Shown here in pieces: positions 16,606 through 26,258 of a stretch of 64,000 nt of DNA. The notes beneath the pieces are model-generated. The model was given only the letters and a program-made list of their open reading frames with translations. It did not search any database and was not told the origin of the DNA. Source of the DNA: Luteimonas gilva (lineage in GTDB: Bacteria; Pseudomonadota; Gammaproteobacteria; Xanthomonadales; Xanthomonadaceae); assembly GCF_005239095.1 (NCBI RefSeq), contig NZ_SZUA01000001.1, forward strand, positions 1,637,122 through 1,701,121, read 5' to 3'. How positions within the stretch are numbered: position 1 is the first letter of the stretch; the number at the start of each line of letters is the position of its first letter. The position numbers were made by a program, and so were the translations under genes.

Positions 16606-17568
16606 CTAGCGGTCCTGAGCCTCGAAATTGAGCGTCAGATTGCGCTGAAACACCGCTTCGAAGCCCGCATAAGGCAAAGGCTGCGCTTTCAGCACCGCCG
16701 CCTCGACCGAACGCCGGCCCAGCTCGTCGTAGGGACAGGACGGCGAGACCTGGACGTCCACCACCTCGCCGCCCGGCAGCTGGCGGATGTTCAAACGGCA
16801 GCGCTGGCCGAGCGGCACGGTATCGGGCCGGGTCCAGTTGCGCAGGATCGCTTCCTGCAGCGCGGCGGCGTATTTCGCCGCCAAATCGCTGTTCGCGCCT
16901 TCGTTGCCGGGCGGCGGACTGGCGCTGGGCGCGGCATCGGCATAGGACGATGCTTGCTGCGCGCGGCGGTCGGCGAGCTGCTTCAGACGCTGCTGGGCCA
17001 GATCCTCGTCGCGCTTGGCTTTGGCGATCTCGGCGCGGATCTTCTTCAATTCCTCTTCTTTCTGCTGCTGCGCCAAACGCTGTTTCTGCTCGGCTTCTTC
17101 CTGGCGCTGGCGCTCGGTCAGATCGATTTGCTCCTGGCGGCGCTTTTCCTCTTGTTCCTTCTCGCGCTGCTCCAGCGCGATCGCCTCGCGGTCGACGCGC
17201 TCCTGCTCGCGCGTATCGGGTTCGGGAACCTGTTCCTGCGCCTGTTGCTGCTGCGGCACCGGCGCGTCCTGCGGGCGCGGCTCGGGCTGCGGTTGCGGCG
17301 GCGGGTTCGTTTCTTCTTCGGCCGGTTGCGGAGGCGGCGTTACCTCTTCCGGCGGCACCGGTTCGGGACGCTGCGCCAGCACGCGTTTCATGCGCGCGGA
17401 CAAGGCGTTCGGATCGATCAACTCGGCTTCCACGATCGGCCCCGCGGCCGACACCGGCGCGCTGACGCGCGTCCACCACAAACCGGCGAACATCAGCAGG
17501 AACAACAGCGCGTGCAAGACGATGGCATAGACCACCGCCAGCCTGTTGTCGGCGCGGGTTTCCCTCAC
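16606..17568 (-). CDS. tolA: Tol-Pal system protein TolA
   Basis: A 320-residue inner-membrane protein. One transmembrane helix lies at about residues 9-27 (AVVYAIVLHALLFLLMFAG). It is followed by a proline-rich stretch and a long Glu/Gln/Arg-rich helical domain (about 85-215) that spans the periplasm, then a C-terminal TonB-like domain (about 235-320) holding NWTRPDTVPLGQRC and SPSCPYDELGRRSVEAA. TolA uses the proton gradient captured by TolQR to pull on TolB-Pal. The start overlaps the tolR stop by four bases, so the two are coupled. Confidence 0.94.
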   Translation of the reverse strand: MRETRADNRLAVVYAIVLHALLFLLMFAGLWWTRVSAPVSAAGPIVEAELIDPNALSARMKRVLAQRPEPVPPEEVTPPPQPAEEETNPPPQPQPEPRPQDAPVPQQQQAQEQVPEPDTREQERVDREAIALEQREKEQEEKRRQEQIDLTERQRQEEAEQKQRLAQQQKEEELKKIRAEIAKAKRDEDLAQQRLKQLADRRAQQASSYADAAPSASPPPGNEGANSDLAAKYAAALQEAILRNWTRPDTVPLGQRCRLNIRQLPGGEVVDVQVSPSCPYDELGRRSVEAAVLKAQPLPYAGFEAVFQRNLTLNFEAQDR

Positions 17569-18008
17569 TTCGCCGGCGCCTCGGTCGGGTTGCTCATCAA
17601 CCCCGCGCGCGGCACGTTCGCCTTGGTCTGCAGGTCGGTGAGCACGGTATAGATGGTCTGGTACGGCGCGTTGCCGTCGCCGGCCACGAACACCGCCACC
17701 TTCGGGTTGTTGCGCACGTAGGCGCCGACCTTGGTCACCATCTCGGCCGAACTGACCGCCTGGTTCTTGGCGCCTTCGATGGTCAGGAACAGGTGGCCCT
17801 CGCGGTCGACGCTGACGATCACCGGATCCTTCTTCTCCTGGATCGACTTGGCGTTGGACTGCGGCAGCTGGATGTCCACGCCCAGGTTGAGCAGCGGCGC
17901 GGTGACCATGAAGATGATCAACAGCACCAGCATCACGTCGATGTAGGGCACGACGTTGATCTCGGCCTTGAGCTTGCGTTTGCGTTTGCGGCGGATGGCG
18001 ACGGTCAT
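17565..18008 (-). CDS. tolR: Tol-Pal system protein TolR (ExbD family)
   Basis: A 147-residue inner-membrane protein. Residues 1-15 are basic and cytoplasmic (RRKRKRKLKAEINVVPYIDV), and the single membrane helix at about 20-42 carries the ion-pathway Asp in YIDVMLVLLIIFMVTAP. The periplasmic ExbD/TolR domain follows (VISVDREGHLFL, KVAVFVAGDGNAPYQTI). Together with TolQ it forms the proton channel that drives TolA. The stop overlaps the tolA start. Confidence 0.96.
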   Translation of the reverse strand: MTVAIRRKRKRKLKAEINVVPYIDVMLVLLIIFMVTAPLLNLGVDIQLPQSNAKSIQEKKDPVIVSVDREGHLFLTIEGAKNQAVSSAEMVTKVGAYVRNNPKVAVFVAGDGNAPYQTIYTVLTDLQTKANVPRAGLMSNPTEAPAK

Positions 18009-18101
18009 GCGGTTTCGTCCTCGTGGCGCGCGCCGGCGCTGTGCTTGCGCGGGCGCGTCGCTGGCCCGTCGGACGTCAACGTCCGGCGGGCGCGGAAAGG
18101 G

Positions 18102-18884
18102 TCATTCGTCCAGGTGCGCCTGGCGCTGCAGGATCGAGGAGAACTCTTCGGCGAAGGCCTCGTAGCGCACGCCGATCCGCTCGACCTTGGTGGCGAAGCG
18201 GTTGTAGGCCCACACCGCTGGGATCGCCGCGAACAGGCCCATCGCGGTGGCGATCAGCGCTTCGGAAATGCCCGGCGCCACGGTGGCGATGGTCGCCTCC
18301 TTCACGTTGGCCAGGCCCTGGAACGAAATCATGATGCCCCACACGGTGCCGAACAGGCCCACGTACGGGCTGATCGAGCCGACGTTGGCCAGGAATTCCA
18401 GGTTGTGCTCCAGGCCGTCGAGTTCGCGCGAAGCGGTCGCGCGCATCGCGCGCTGCGCTCCTTCCAGCTGGATGCGGCTGTCGACGCCGCGGCGCTGGCG
18501 GATGCGGTTGAACTCGCGGAAGCCGCCCTCGAAGATCGCTTCCAGGCCGCCGATGTCGCGGTTGCGCTCGGACGCGCCGGCGTAGAGCTTGCTCAGCTCG
18601 GCGCCGGACCAGAAGCGTTCCTCGAACTTGATGGCCTCGTTCTCGGCCCGGTCCAGCACGCGCTTCTTGCGGAAGATGATCACCCAGGAGGCGATCGAGG
18701 CGAACAGCAGCAGCAGCATCACCAACTGCACGGGAATGCTGGCGTGCAATATCAACGTGAGGATGTTGAAGTGGTCGGCGGAAGCGGGCGCAACGGCCGC
18801 GGCGGCCTGGACCGCGGTGTTGGCGGCCTCCTCCGGCAAGGGTTCCGCCGTGGCGGCCTGCGTGGCGAGCAACATCGCGATCAT
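18102..18884 (-). CDS. tolQ: Tol-Pal system protein TolQ (MotA/ExbB family)
   Basis: A 260-residue inner-membrane protein with three membrane helices: about residues 45-67 (ILHASIPVQLVMLLLLFASI), about 165-190 and about 200-222. The conserved ExbB/TolQ signature GSISPYVGLFGTVWGIM and the segment TVAPGISEALIATAMGL are present. The ATG at 18884 is used; it is five bases downstream of the ybgC stop and has GGAG upstream, while an upstream TTG in the same frame is less likely. TolQ is the stator pentamer of the Tol motor. Confidence 0.95.
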   Translation of the reverse strand: MIAMLLATQAATAEPLPEEAANTAVQAAAAVAPASADHFNILTLILHASIPVQLVMLLLLFASIASWVIIFRKKRVLDRAENEAIKFEERFWSGAELSKLYAGASERNRDIGGLEAIFEGGFREFNRIRQRRGVDSRIQLEGAQRAMRATASRELDGLEHNLEFLANVGSISPYVGLFGTVWGIMISFQGLANVKEATIATVAPGISEALIATAMGLFAAIPAVWAYNRFATKVERIGVRYEAFAEEFSSILQRQAHLDE

Positions 18885-18888
18885 CCGT

Positions 18889-19302
18889 TCACTCCGCAAT
18901 CTTCGTTTCGTGGGATTTCAATTCTGCGTACAGCGCGTCGGGGATGGCGCGCGGACGGAAATCCGCCGCGCCCAGCGCCGCGACGCGCACCTGCGCATCC
19001 AGCAGCAGCGATCCGCCGCGGCGGATCGCCTGGTCCAGCACCAAGCTCGCGCGCCGGCATCCGCTCAGCGACACCGACACGTCCAGAACATCGTCCAAAC
19101 GCGCGGGAGCGCGGAAATCGACCCGCATCGCCCGCACCGCGAACACCAGATCGTGCTCCGCGCGCAGCGTTTCCTGGCCGTGCCCGAGCGCGCGCATCCA
19201 TTCGGTGCGCGCCCGCTCCAGGAACGCCAGGTATTGCGCGTGGTAGACCACGCCACCGGCGTCGGTATCTTCCCAATACACGCGTGTCGGCCAACTGAAC
19301 AT
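18889..19302 (-). CDS. ybgC: Acyl-CoA thioesterase YbgC (Tol-Pal associated)
   Basis: A 137-residue hot-dog fold thioesterase. The active-site segment YWEDTDAGGVVYHAQYL (residues 9-25) contains the Asp of the DxxGxVY(H)xxY motif, followed by FLERARTEW. Members hydrolyse acyl-CoA or acyl-ACP and touch phospholipid metabolism; the physical tie to Tol-Pal is through gene order. It is the first gene of the ybgC-tolQRAB-pal-cpoB run, and tolQ starts four bases after its stop. Confidence 0.94.
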   Translation of the reverse strand: MFSWPTRVYWEDTDAGGVVYHAQYLAFLERARTEWMRALGHGQETLRAEHDLVFAVRAMRVDFRAPARLDDVLDVSVSLSGCRRASLVLDQAIRRGGSLLLDAQVRVAALGAADFRPRAIPDALYAELKSHETKIAE

Positions 19303-19369
19303 GGAGAAAACGCCCGGGAACTCGCAGAAACAGCCGCAATGATAGCGGCTGCGGACGCTGCGCCGAACC

Positions 19370-20419
19370 TCAGCCGACGTTTTCCGGCCCTTCGTCGGCC
19401 GCGAAAAGATCCGCGTTGGGGCGTTTGGGCTTGAGCCCGAGGTGGCGATACGCCTTGTGCGTGGCCATCCGGCCGCGCGCGGTGCGGACCAGGAAACCCT
19501 GCTGGATCAGATACGGTTCGATCACGTCTTCCAGCGTGCCGCGCTCCTCGCTCAGCGCCGCGGCCAGCGATTCGACGCCGACCGGGCCGCCGTCGAAGTT
19601 GTCGATGATCAAGTTGAGCAGGCGCCGGTCGAGCTCGTCGAAGCCTTCCGGATCGACCTTCAGCATCTGCATCGCCGCCTGTGCCACCGCGTGGTCGATG
19701 TGCCCACCGGCGCGCACCTGGGCATAGTCGCGCACCCGCCGCAGCAGGCGGTTGGCGATGCGCGGGGTGCCGCGCGCGCGGCGCGCGATCTCGCCCGCGC
19801 CTTCGGTCGCGCAATCGATGCCGAGGATCTTGGCCGAACGCCGCACGATCCGCGCCAGCTCCTCGGCGCTGTAGAACTCCAGCCGCTGCACGATGCCGAA
19901 GCGGTCGCGCAGCGGCGCGGTCAGCAGACCGGCGCGGGTGGTGGCGCCGATCAGGGTGAAGGGCGGCAGATCGAGCTTGATCGAACGCGCGGCCGGGCCT
20001 TCGCCGATCATGATGTCGATCTGGAAATCCTCCATCGCCGGATACAGCACTTCTTCGACCACCGGCGAGAGGCGATGGATCTCGTCGATGAACAGCACGT
20101 CGTGCGGTTGCAGATTGGTCAGCAGCGCGGCCAGGTCGCCGGCCTTCTCGATCACAGGCCCCGAGGTCACCCGCAGATTGACGCCGAGCTCGTTGGCGAT
20201 GACGTGGCTCAGCGTGGTCTTGCCCAACCCCGGCGGCCCGAAGATCAGCACATGGTCGAGCGCCTCGCTGCGGTGCTTGGCCGCTTCGATGTAGATCGCC
20301 AACTGCTCGCGCACCGGCTGCTGGCCCAGGTATTCGTCCAGCCGCTTGGGGCGGATCGACGCCTCGATGGCGTCGTCTTCGCGGGTCGCGTCTGAGCCGA
20401 TGATGCGCGGGTCGTTCAT
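19370..20419 (-). CDS. ruvB: Holliday junction branch migration ATPase RuvB
   Basis: A 349-residue AAA+ motor. The N-terminal [11 protein letters not shown] segment is typical, Walker A is [10 protein letters not shown] (about 60-69), Walker B is LFIDEIHRL (about 110-118), sensor 1 is GATTRAGLL, and the arginine finger lies in LRDRFGI. A winged-helix DNA-binding domain closes the protein ([19 protein letters not shown] region and [18 protein letters not shown]). The ATG at 20419 gives the family length; an open frame upstream is noise. RuvB works with RuvA and RuvC, encoded 2.6-3.9 kb upstream with kup and a cupin gene between. Confidence 0.97.
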   Translation of the reverse strand: MNDPRIIGSDATREDDAIEASIRPKRLDEYLGQQPVREQLAIYIEAAKHRSEALDHVLIFGPPGLGKTTLSHVIANELGVNLRVTSGPVIEKAGDLAALLTNLQPHDVLFIDEIHRLSPVVEEVLYPAMEDFQIDIMIGEGPAARSIKLDLPPFTLIGATTRAGLLTAPLRDRFGIVQRLEFYSAEELARIVRRSAKILGIDCATEGAGEIARRARGTPRIANRLLRRVRDYAQVRAGGHIDHAVAQAAMQMLKVDPEGFDELDRRLLNLIIDNFDGGPVGVESLAAALSEERGTLEDVIEPYLIQQGFLVRTARGRMATHKAYRHLGLKPKRPNADLFAADEGPENVG

Positions 20420-20469
20420 GCGGCTATGTTCGCACGAGACGGCGCGGCGCGGCTCCCGCGGCCGCCGGC

Positions 20470-20919
20470 TCAGGCGAAGTGCACGTCGTAGCGCTCCTGC
20501 ATCTCGGCCAGGGCGCGTTCGTCCAGCTCGCCGCGCAGGATGCTCGGCAGGCTGCGGAAATAGCCGAACCGGTCCACGCCGGGCACCAGGGTCACCAGCA
20601 CGTCGGCCGTTTTCCCGGCCGCAGCGCGGAACGCGTGCACGACGCCGGGCGGGACGACCGCATATCCGCCTTCGTCGATGCGGACGGTTTCGCCTTCGAT
20701 GTCCATCTCCAGCGTGCCCTCCAGCACGTAGAAGGCTTCGCTCGATTTCTTGTGCAGATGCCGTTTGGCGCCGGCCGCGCCCGCTTCCAGGCGCAGCCGG
20801 TTGGCGCCCAGCGCGCCGCAGCAATCGCTGGCGTCGGCCAGCAGCCACAGGCGGCTGCCGTCGCCGGCCAGGATTTCGGCGTCTCTCGCCTGGATCACGA
20901 AGGCCCGATTAGCGGTCAT
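20470..20919 (-). CDS. Cupin-domain protein
   Basis: A 149-residue single-domain cupin. Motif 1 is [23 protein letters not shown] (about 55-77) with two His and a Glu as metal ligands, and motif 2 is [12 protein letters not shown] (about 88-99) with the third His. Such proteins bind a divalent metal and range from sugar isomerases to small dioxygenases and regulators; no substrate can be named. It lies between kup and ruvB, 50 bases before ruvB, and may belong to the same transcript. Confidence 0.85.
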   Translation of the reverse strand: MTANRAFVIQARDAEILAGDGSRLWLLADASDCCGALGANRLRLEAGAAGAKRHLHKKSSEAFYVLEGTLEMDIEGETVRIDEGGYAVVPPGVVHAFRAAAGKTADVLVTLVPGVDRFGYFRSLPSILRGELDERALAEMQERYDVHFA

Positions 20920-21050
20920 GGAAGAAACCTCGCGCGATGGATATGGACGCGAGTGTAGGAACGCAGGCGCCGCAAACCGCCGCCGCGGATGGAACGATCC
21001 TTCTCGGCCGTGCCGACGGATCGCTGCCCGCCCGGCGCCGAACGGATGCG

Positions 21051-22961
21051 TCAGATCTCGACCTGCGCGCCGAGCTCGACCAGCCGATTGCCCGGAATCC
21101 GGAAGAACCCGGTCGCCGGCGCAGCATTGCGGTGCATGAAGGCGAACAGCTTGTCGCGCCAGATCGGCATCCCGCGGTGGCGGCTGGCGACCACGGTTTC
21201 GCGACTGGCGAAATAAGTGGTGTCCATCGGATCGAAATAGATGCCGCCGGCGTCGCAGCTGCGCATCAGCGCCAGCGGCACGTCGGGCGATTCGATGAAG
21301 CCGTAGCGGATCAGGACGCGGTAGAAATCGTCGCCGATCGGCTCGATCTTCAGGCGCTTGTTCGCCGGCGCGATCGGCACCGTCAGCGTCTCCACGGTCA
21401 GGAACACGTTGCGCTCGTGCAGCACCTTGTTGTGCTTCAGATTGTGCAGCAGCGCATGCGGCACCACGCCCGGATCGGCGGTGAGGAAGACGGCGGTGCC
21501 GGGCACGCGCGCCGGGGGCGCCAGCATCAGGCCCGGCAGGAAGCTGTCCAGCTGGATGCCTTCCTTGCGCACTTCCTCGTGCAGCAGTTCGCGCCCGCGG
21601 CGCCAAGTGCGAAGCAGAGTGAACACCAACAGGCCCAGCAGCACCGGGAACCACGCGCCGTCGAGGAACTTGGCGCCGTTGGCGAACACGAAGCCGGCGT
21701 CGACGATGAAGAACACCACGCACAGCGGCAGCACGATCGTGCGCCACTTCGGCCACAACGCGCGCGCCACCAGCGCCAGCAGCAGCGTGTCGATCAACAT
21801 CGTCGCCGACACCGAGATGCCGTAAGCGGTGGCCAGCGCGGTCGAGCTGCGGAACATCAGTACCACCACCAGCACCGCGATCATCAGCACCCAATTGATG
21901 TAGGGCACGTAGATCTGGCCGATGGTCTCGCGCGAGGTGTGCTTGATCTGCATCCGCGGGATGTAGCCCAGCTGCATCGCCTGCCGCGCCACCGAATAGG
22001 CGCCGGTGATCACCGCCTGCGAGGCGATCACCGCGGCCATCGTGGCCAGCACGATCATCGGATACAGCGCCCACGACGGCACCGCTTCGAAAAACGGATT
22101 GACCACCGCGTCCGGATGCTTGAGTACGAACGCGCCCTGGCCCAAATAGTTCAGCATCAGGCAGGGCAGCACCATGATGTACCAGGCGTAGCGGATGGGC
22201 CTGGCGCCGAAATGGCCCATGTCGGCATACAGCGCCTCGCCGCCGGTCACCGCCAGCACCACCACGCCCAGGATCAGCACCGAATGCGAACCGTGCTGGA
22301 GGAAGAAGCGCGCGCCCCACAGCGGATTCAGCGCCTTCAGCACTTCCGGCGCGTCGACGATGTTGTGGATGCCGATCGCGGCCAGGGCCAGAAACCAGAG
22401 CGAAGTGATCGGCCCGAACACCTTGCCGACTTTTTCCGTGCCGAAGCGCTGCGCGACGAACACGGCGATCAGGATCACGACGGTGATCGGCACGATGAAG
22501 CGGTGCAGGCCCGGCGCGGCGACTTCCAGGCCTTCCACCGCGCCAAGCACCGAGATCGCCGGCGTGATCACGCTGTCGCCGAAGAACAGCGAGGCGCCGA
22601 AGATGCCCAGGATGCCGACCACGTAGGCCGAGCGCCCGCCCTTGGCGAGCGTGCGCTGGGCCAGCGTCATCAACGCCATGATCCCGCCCTCGCCTTCGTT
22701 GTCGGCGCGCATGATGATGGTCACGTACTTCACCGTCACCACGATCATCAGCGCCCAGAACACCAGCGACAGGATGCCGAGCACGGTGTCGTGGTTGCCG
22801 GTCAAGCCGAAATGAGGGGAGAACGCTTCCTTCAGCGTGTACAGCGGACTGGTGCCGATGTCGCCGAACACCACCCCGATCGCGCCCACCACCAGCGCCG
22901 GCAAGCCGGGCTTGCCGTGGCCGTGATGGTCGTGCGAATTGCCGTTGCGTGAGGTGGCCAT
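21051..22961 (-). CDS. kup: Low-affinity potassium uptake transporter Kup
   Basis: A 636-residue inner-membrane K+/H+ symporter of the KUP/HAK/KT family. The conserved opening [22 protein letters not shown] follows a short His-rich N-terminus, about 12 membrane helices fill residues 20-440, [13 protein letters not shown] is the family signature near residue 250, and a soluble C-terminal domain holds the last 170 residues. The ATG at 22961 with an AGGAAG box is preferred over an upstream start that would overlap ruvA. Its place inside the ruv cluster reflects local gene order, not function. Confidence 0.95.
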   Translation of the reverse strand: MATSRNGNSHDHHGHGKPGLPALVVGAIGVVFGDIGTSPLYTLKEAFSPHFGLTGNHDTVLGILSLVFWALMIVVTVKYVTIIMRADNEGEGGIMALMTLAQRTLAKGGRSAYVVGILGIFGASLFFGDSVITPAISVLGAVEGLEVAAPGLHRFIVPITVVILIAVFVAQRFGTEKVGKVFGPITSLWFLALAAIGIHNIVDAPEVLKALNPLWGARFFLQHGSHSVLILGVVVLAVTGGEALYADMGHFGARPIRYAWYIMVLPCLMLNYLGQGAFVLKHPDAVVNPFFEAVPSWALYPMIVLATMAAVIASQAVITGAYSVARQAMQLGYIPRMQIKHTSRETIGQIYVPYINWVLMIAVLVVVLMFRSSTALATAYGISVSATMLIDTLLLALVARALWPKWRTIVLPLCVVFFIVDAGFVFANGAKFLDGAWFPVLLGLLVFTLLRTWRRGRELLHEEVRKEGIQLDSFLPGLMLAPPARVPGTAVFLTADPGVVPHALLHNLKHNKVLHERNVFLTVETLTVPIAPANKRLKIEPIGDDFYRVLIRYGFIESPDVPLALMRSCDAGGIYFDPMDTTYFASRETVVASRHRGMPIWRDKLFAFMHRNAAPATGFFRIPGNRLVELGAQVEI

Positions 22962-22999
22962 GGGCTTCCTGTCGCGTCCGCGCGGCGGACCGTGCGGAG

Positions 23000-23590
23000 T
23001 CAACGAAGCGCGGACTGTAGCGCTTTGCGGATGATGGTTTCGGCAGCGTCGCCGTCGGCGGCCGCGACTTTAGCCATGCGCTGCGCTTCGGCGGGCTTGT
23101 AGCCGAGCTGCTGCAAGGCCACGATCGCTTCGGAAAGCGGATCCGCCGGCCCCTTGCCGGCCGCGATCGGCGACGCGCCGCCCAGCAGGTCCGCGGCGCG
23201 GTCGCGCAATTCCACGACCATGCGTTCGGCGGTCTTCTTGCCGATGCCCGGGATCCGCGTCAGCGCGGTCACGTCGCCCGTCTGCACCAGCCGCGCGAAC
23301 TCGTCCACCGACACGCCCGACAGCACCGCCAGCGCGATCTTGGCCCCGATGCCGCTCACCCGCTGCACGTCGCGGAACAGGCGTCGCTCGGATTCGCTGA
23401 GGAAGCCGTACAGCGACACGCTGTCTTCCTTCTGCGCGTAATGGGTGAACAGCGACACCTCGCGGCCGGCCTCGGGCAAGTCGTAGAAAGTGCTCATCGG
23501 CGCTTCCAGCTCGTAGCCGACGCCGTGCACGTCCACCACCAGCCAAGGCGGTTGCTTGTGGAGCAGGATTCCTTTCAGACGTCCGATCAT
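23000..23590 (-). CDS. ruvA: Holliday junction binding protein RuvA
   Basis: A 196-residue protein. Domain I is an OB fold ([10 protein letters not shown], residues 1-62), domain II has two helix-hairpin-helix motifs ([15 protein letters not shown] near 80 and [16 protein letters not shown] near 115), and domain III (about 150-196) contacts RuvB. RuvA tetramers hold the four-way junction square and load RuvB rings. It follows ruvC with repeat family A in the gap; kup starts 38 bases after its stop. Confidence 0.97.
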   Translation of the reverse strand: MIGRLKGILLHKQPPWLVVDVHGVGYELEAPMSTFYDLPEAGREVSLFTHYAQKEDSVSLYGFLSESERRLFRDVQRVSGIGAKIALAVLSGVSVDEFARLVQTGDVTALTRIPGIGKKTAERMVVELRDRAADLLGGASPIAAGKGPADPLSEAIVALQQLGYKPAEAQRMAKVAAADGDAAETIIRKALQSALR

Positions 23591-23609
23591 GCGTCGCGCC
23601 TTGCGTTGA

Positions 23610-23685
23610 GTAGCCCGGGTAAGCGCAGCGCACCCGGGGTCACGTCGCGACGCCGTCCCGGGTGCGCTGCGCTTACCCGGGCTAC
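23610..23685. repeat. Palindromic repeat, family A (GTAGCCCGGGTAAGCGCAGCGCACCCGGG type)
   Basis: Arms of about 30 bases, nearly perfect complements, around a GTCGCGACG-like centre, between ruvC and ruvA. Further copies are at 26180 and 36125, and a half-copy at 34350. Confidence 0.88.
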
Positions 23686-23720
23686 GGTCCGCCTCCGCGG
23701 GAATGGCGGCTTGAAAGCGC

Positions 23721-24254
23721 TCATTTCCGGCTCCAAGCCTCGCGCACGTTCACGCCCAGGCGCTTCGCGCTCGCCCGCACGTGCGCATGCGTGATCGCCA
23801 CCGCCAGCGCGTCGGCCGCGTCGGCCTGCAATTTGCCTTTCAAATTCAGCATGACGCCGACCATGTGCTGCACCTGGACCTTGTCCGCGCCGCCCTTGCC
23901 CACCAGCGCCAGTTTGATCTCCTTGGCGGCGTATTCGTGCACCGGCAGGTCGCGCATCACCACCGCGCACAAGGCCGCGCCGCGGGCCTGGCCGAGTTTC
24001 AGCGCGGAATCCGGATTGCGGGCCATGAAGACCTGCTCGATCGCGACCTCGTCGGGCCGATGGGCGTCGATTATCCCGGACAAGCCTTCGAGCAATAGCT
24101 TCAACCGGCGCGGGAAGTCGGTTTTGGCGGCGGGATCGGCCAGCAGGTCCAGCGGTCCGTGGAAGACGTGCGTGGTCTTGCCGGCGCCGTCCACGTCGAT
24201 GATGCCCACGCCGGTCCGCTGCGAACCGGGATCGATGCCGAGGATGCGGGTCAC
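23721..24254 (-). CDS. ruvC: Holliday junction resolvase RuvC
   Basis: A 177-residue endonuclease of the RNase H fold. The first catalytic Asp is at residue 7 ([13 protein letters not shown]), the Glu is in [13 protein letters not shown] (about 70), and the C-terminal Asp pair is in [14 protein letters not shown] (about 140-150). It cuts Holliday junctions symmetrically within the RuvAB complex. The start lies eight bases after the yebC stop, so yebC-ruvC form an operon. Confidence 0.97.
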   Translation of the reverse strand: MTRILGIDPGSQRTGVGIIDVDGAGKTTHVFHGPLDLLADPAAKTDFPRRLKLLLEGLSGIIDAHRPDEVAIEQVFMARNPDSALKLGQARGAALCAVVMRDLPVHEYAAKEIKLALVGKGGADKVQVQHMVGVMLNLKGKLQADAADALAVAITHAHVRASAKRLGVNVREAWSRK

Positions 24255-24262
24255 GTCGCCGG

Positions 24263-24991
24263 CTATGCGTACGCGTCTTCGCCGAGATCGGCGTTGCTGT
24301 ACACGTTCTGCACGTCGTCCATGTCCTCCAACCAGGCCAGCAACTTGGCGACTTGCTGCGCGGTTTCGCCTTCGACGGCGATGTCGTTGTCGGCGCGCAT
24401 CGTCACTTCGGCCAGATCGGGCTTCAGGCCCGCCTTTTCCATCGCCGACTTCACTTCGGCGAAATTCTCGGGCGCGATCAGCACTTCGATGGAACCGTCG
24501 TCGGGATAGGCGACCACGTCGTCGGCGCCGGCTTCGATCGCGGCTTCGGTGATCTTGTCCTCGTCGCCGGCCGCGAACGCCAGCACGCCGAGCTTCTTGA
24601 ACATGAAGGCGACCGAACCGTCGGTGCCGAGGTTGCCGCCGAATTTGCCGAACGCATGGCGCACGTCGGCGACGGTGCGGACTTTGTTGTCGGTCAAGCA
24701 GTCGACGATCACCGCCACGCCGCCCGGCGCATAGCCTTCGTAGCGGATCTCTTCGTATTCCACGCCTTCCAGCTCGCCGGTGGCCTTCTTCACGGCGCGT
24801 TCGATCACGTCCTTGGACATGTTGGCCGACAAGGCCTTGTCGATCGCGCTGCGCAGGCGCGGATTGGCGGCCGGATCGCCGCCGCCGGCGCGGGCGGAAA
24901 CGGAAATCTCGCGGATGATCTTGGTGAAGATCTTGCCGCGGCGGGCGTCCTCGGCGTTCTTGCGGGCCTCGATGGACGGTCCTCTACCCAT
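24263..24991 (-). CDS. yebC: YebC/PmpR family transcription or translation regulator
   Basis: A 242-residue cytoplasmic protein of the TACO1/YebC family. Signature parts are [26 protein letters not shown] N-terminus (residues 4-25), [18 protein letters not shown], and [19 protein letters not shown] (about 95-115). Members act as transcription regulators, and recent work on the family points to relief of ribosome stalling at proline runs. It is the first gene of the yebC-ruvC pair. The N-terminus MGRGPSIE matches family starts in length. Confidence 0.95.
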   Translation of the reverse strand: MGRGPSIEARKNAEDARRGKIFTKIIREISVSARAGGGDPAANPRLRSAIDKALSANMSKDVIERAVKKATGELEGVEYEEIRYEGYAPGGVAVIVDCLTDNKVRTVADVRHAFGKFGGNLGTDGSVAFMFKKLGVLAFAAGDEDKITEAAIEAGADDVVAYPDDGSIEVLIAPENFAEVKSAMEKAGLKPDLAEVTMRADNDIAVEGETAQQVAKLLAWLEDMDDVQNVYSNADLGEDAYA

Positions 24992-25054
24992 GGAAATTCC
25001 GGATCCGGCGGTGGAAAGTCGCGATTTTACTCGATCCGCCCGGTCCGCCGCGGA

Positions 25055-25672
25055 TCAACGCCGGAACCGCCCCTCGCGCAGGAATTCGGCCGCATGCCGC
25101 GCCGCGTCCGCGGAAAACAACAGGCCGCTGTGGCCGGCCTCGACTAGGACATGGTCGGCCAGCGCGGGGCTGCGGGTTTCCTCCACCGAAACCGTGCCGT
25201 CGTGCTCGCCGTCGAAATGGGCGAAGAAATTGCCCAGGCCGTGCGGCAGCCGGCCCGCCACCATGCCCACCCGGAACCGCTCGGGCCACACCGCGCAGCC
25301 TTCCTGCAGCAACGGCGCGCTCCGCCCCAGCATCAAGCCGGCGACCGGCACGTGCGCCAGTCCGGCGGCGGCGGCGCTGCCGCACAAAGGCACGCCCAGG
25401 CAGACCACGCGTTCCACCGGCAGATCAGGATGCGCGGCCAGCGCTTGCAGCGCGATCAACCCGCCCAGGCTGTGGGCCACGACATGCGTCGGCCCGCCGG
25501 CGCGAAGCTGTTCGGCCAATTGCGGCACCGCCGAATCGGGACCGCCGACGACGCTGTGGTAGCCGAAAGTTTCCGGCGCGAAACCTTCCGCTTTCAGCCG
25601 CGACGCGAACCATTGCATGGTCGGCGCGACCATCCAGATGCCGTGCAGCAGGACAACGCGGTCGGTCGCCAT
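25055..25672 (-). CDS. Alpha/beta hydrolase
   Basis: A 205-residue alpha/beta hydrolase with the N-terminal VVLLHGIWM oxyanion-hole strand (residues 6-14), nucleophile elbow AHSLGG (about 65-70), Asp candidate in HDGTVSVEET and catalytic His in EAGHSGLLF (about 180). It has no signal peptide, so it is cytoplasmic. The pattern fits the RBBP9/YdeN or lipase-like hydrolases acting on unknown small esters. It lies alone between yebC and a repeat. Confidence 0.85.
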   Translation of the reverse strand: MATDRVVLLHGIWMVAPTMQWFASRLKAEGFAPETFGYHSVVGGPDSAVPQLAEQLRAGGPTHVVAHSLGGLIALQALAAHPDLPVERVVCLGVPLCGSAAAAGLAHVPVAGLMLGRSAPLLQEGCAVWPERFRVGMVAGRLPHGLGNFFAHFDGEHDGTVSVEETRSPALADHVLVEAGHSGLLFSADAARHAAEFLREGRFRR

Positions 25673-25725
25673 TCGTTCTTTCCGGGCCTCGCTAACGATC
25701 TGCGATCATGAAGGAAAGCCCGCGC

Positions 25726-25814
25726 TTTGTAGAGTCGAGCCTGCTCGACTGCTCTTCGTTCCGGCAATGCAATGACCGGACAGAAAAGCAGTCGAGCAGG
25801 CTCGACTCTACAAA
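25726..25814. repeat. Palindromic repeat, family D (TAGAGTCGAGCCTGCTCGAC type)
   Basis: Arms TTTGTAGAGTCGAGCCTGCT and its complement, about 25 bases each, around a variable centre. Family copies occur at 40882, 41570 and, diverged, at 45220. Confidence 0.88.
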
Positions 25815-25860
25815 ATCGGCGGAAACGCGGCGGACGGGGTCGCCGTCCGCCGCGCGGCGA

Positions 25861-26091
25861 TCAGCAATCGTGCAAGGTCAAACCCGTCGGCGCGCCGGCA
25901 TTGCCCCAGGTCTGGATGCTGCCGTCACATTCGATGCGGCCGCCGCCGACCGGATTGCCGCTGCTGTCGTAACGCGTCCATTCGGCCCATTCCTCGCCGA
26001 GGATCGGCCAGCGCGCCGATGCGGTGCCGGCGACGAACAGCAACAGGAAAACCGCTGCGGCGATGCGCAGGATTCGGTTCGTACGTTCCAT
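25861..26091 (-). CDS. Small secreted protein, DUF6289-like
   Basis: A 76-residue protein with a strong AGGAG box before the ATG. Residues 1-27 form a signal peptide (IAAAVFLLLFVAGTASA). The mature 50 residues hold a short Trp/Gly-rich beta segment (YDSSGNPVGGGRIECDG) and two Cys, one terminal, that could pair in the periplasm. The pattern resembles the DUF6289 group of small secreted proteins common in Lysobacter and relatives; function unknown. Confidence 0.65.
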   Translation of the reverse strand: MERTNRILRIAAAVFLLLFVAGTASARWPILGEEWAEWTRYDSSGNPVGGGRIECDGSIQTWGNAGAPTGLTLHDC

Positions 26092-26179
26092 GTTCCACTC
26101 CTTTGGCTAGTCTTCCCCCTGCAAGGGCAAGGCTAGCGCCGATATCGGAGCGGCGCGTTGGGGTGCGTCACGTTTTTCG

Positions 26180-26255
26180 CGTAGCCCGGGTAAGCGCAGC
26201 GCACCCGGGCCGTCGTCGCGACGCGGTCCCGGGTGCGCTGCGCTTACCCGGGCTG
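26180..26255. repeat. Palindromic repeat, family A
   Basis: Near-identical to the copy at 23610: about 30-base arms with a GTCGTCGCGACGCG centre, ending four bases before the aspS stop codon. Confidence 0.88.
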
Positions 26256-26258
26256 CGT

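Noticed and set aside
15148..17652. Long plus-strand open frame of over 800 codons opposite tolB and tolA
   Set aside because: It is the antisense of well-supported tolB and tolA; GC-rich codon use opens long shadow frames. Its translation has no recognisable domain.
20470..22320. Minus-strand frame joining sequence inside kup to the cupin gene
   Set aside because: Only the last 149 codons encode a domain; the upstream part overlaps kup out of frame.
20937..22952. Plus-strand frame of about 670 codons
   Set aside because: It is antisense to kup, and the product is His/Arg/Gln-rich without any domain.
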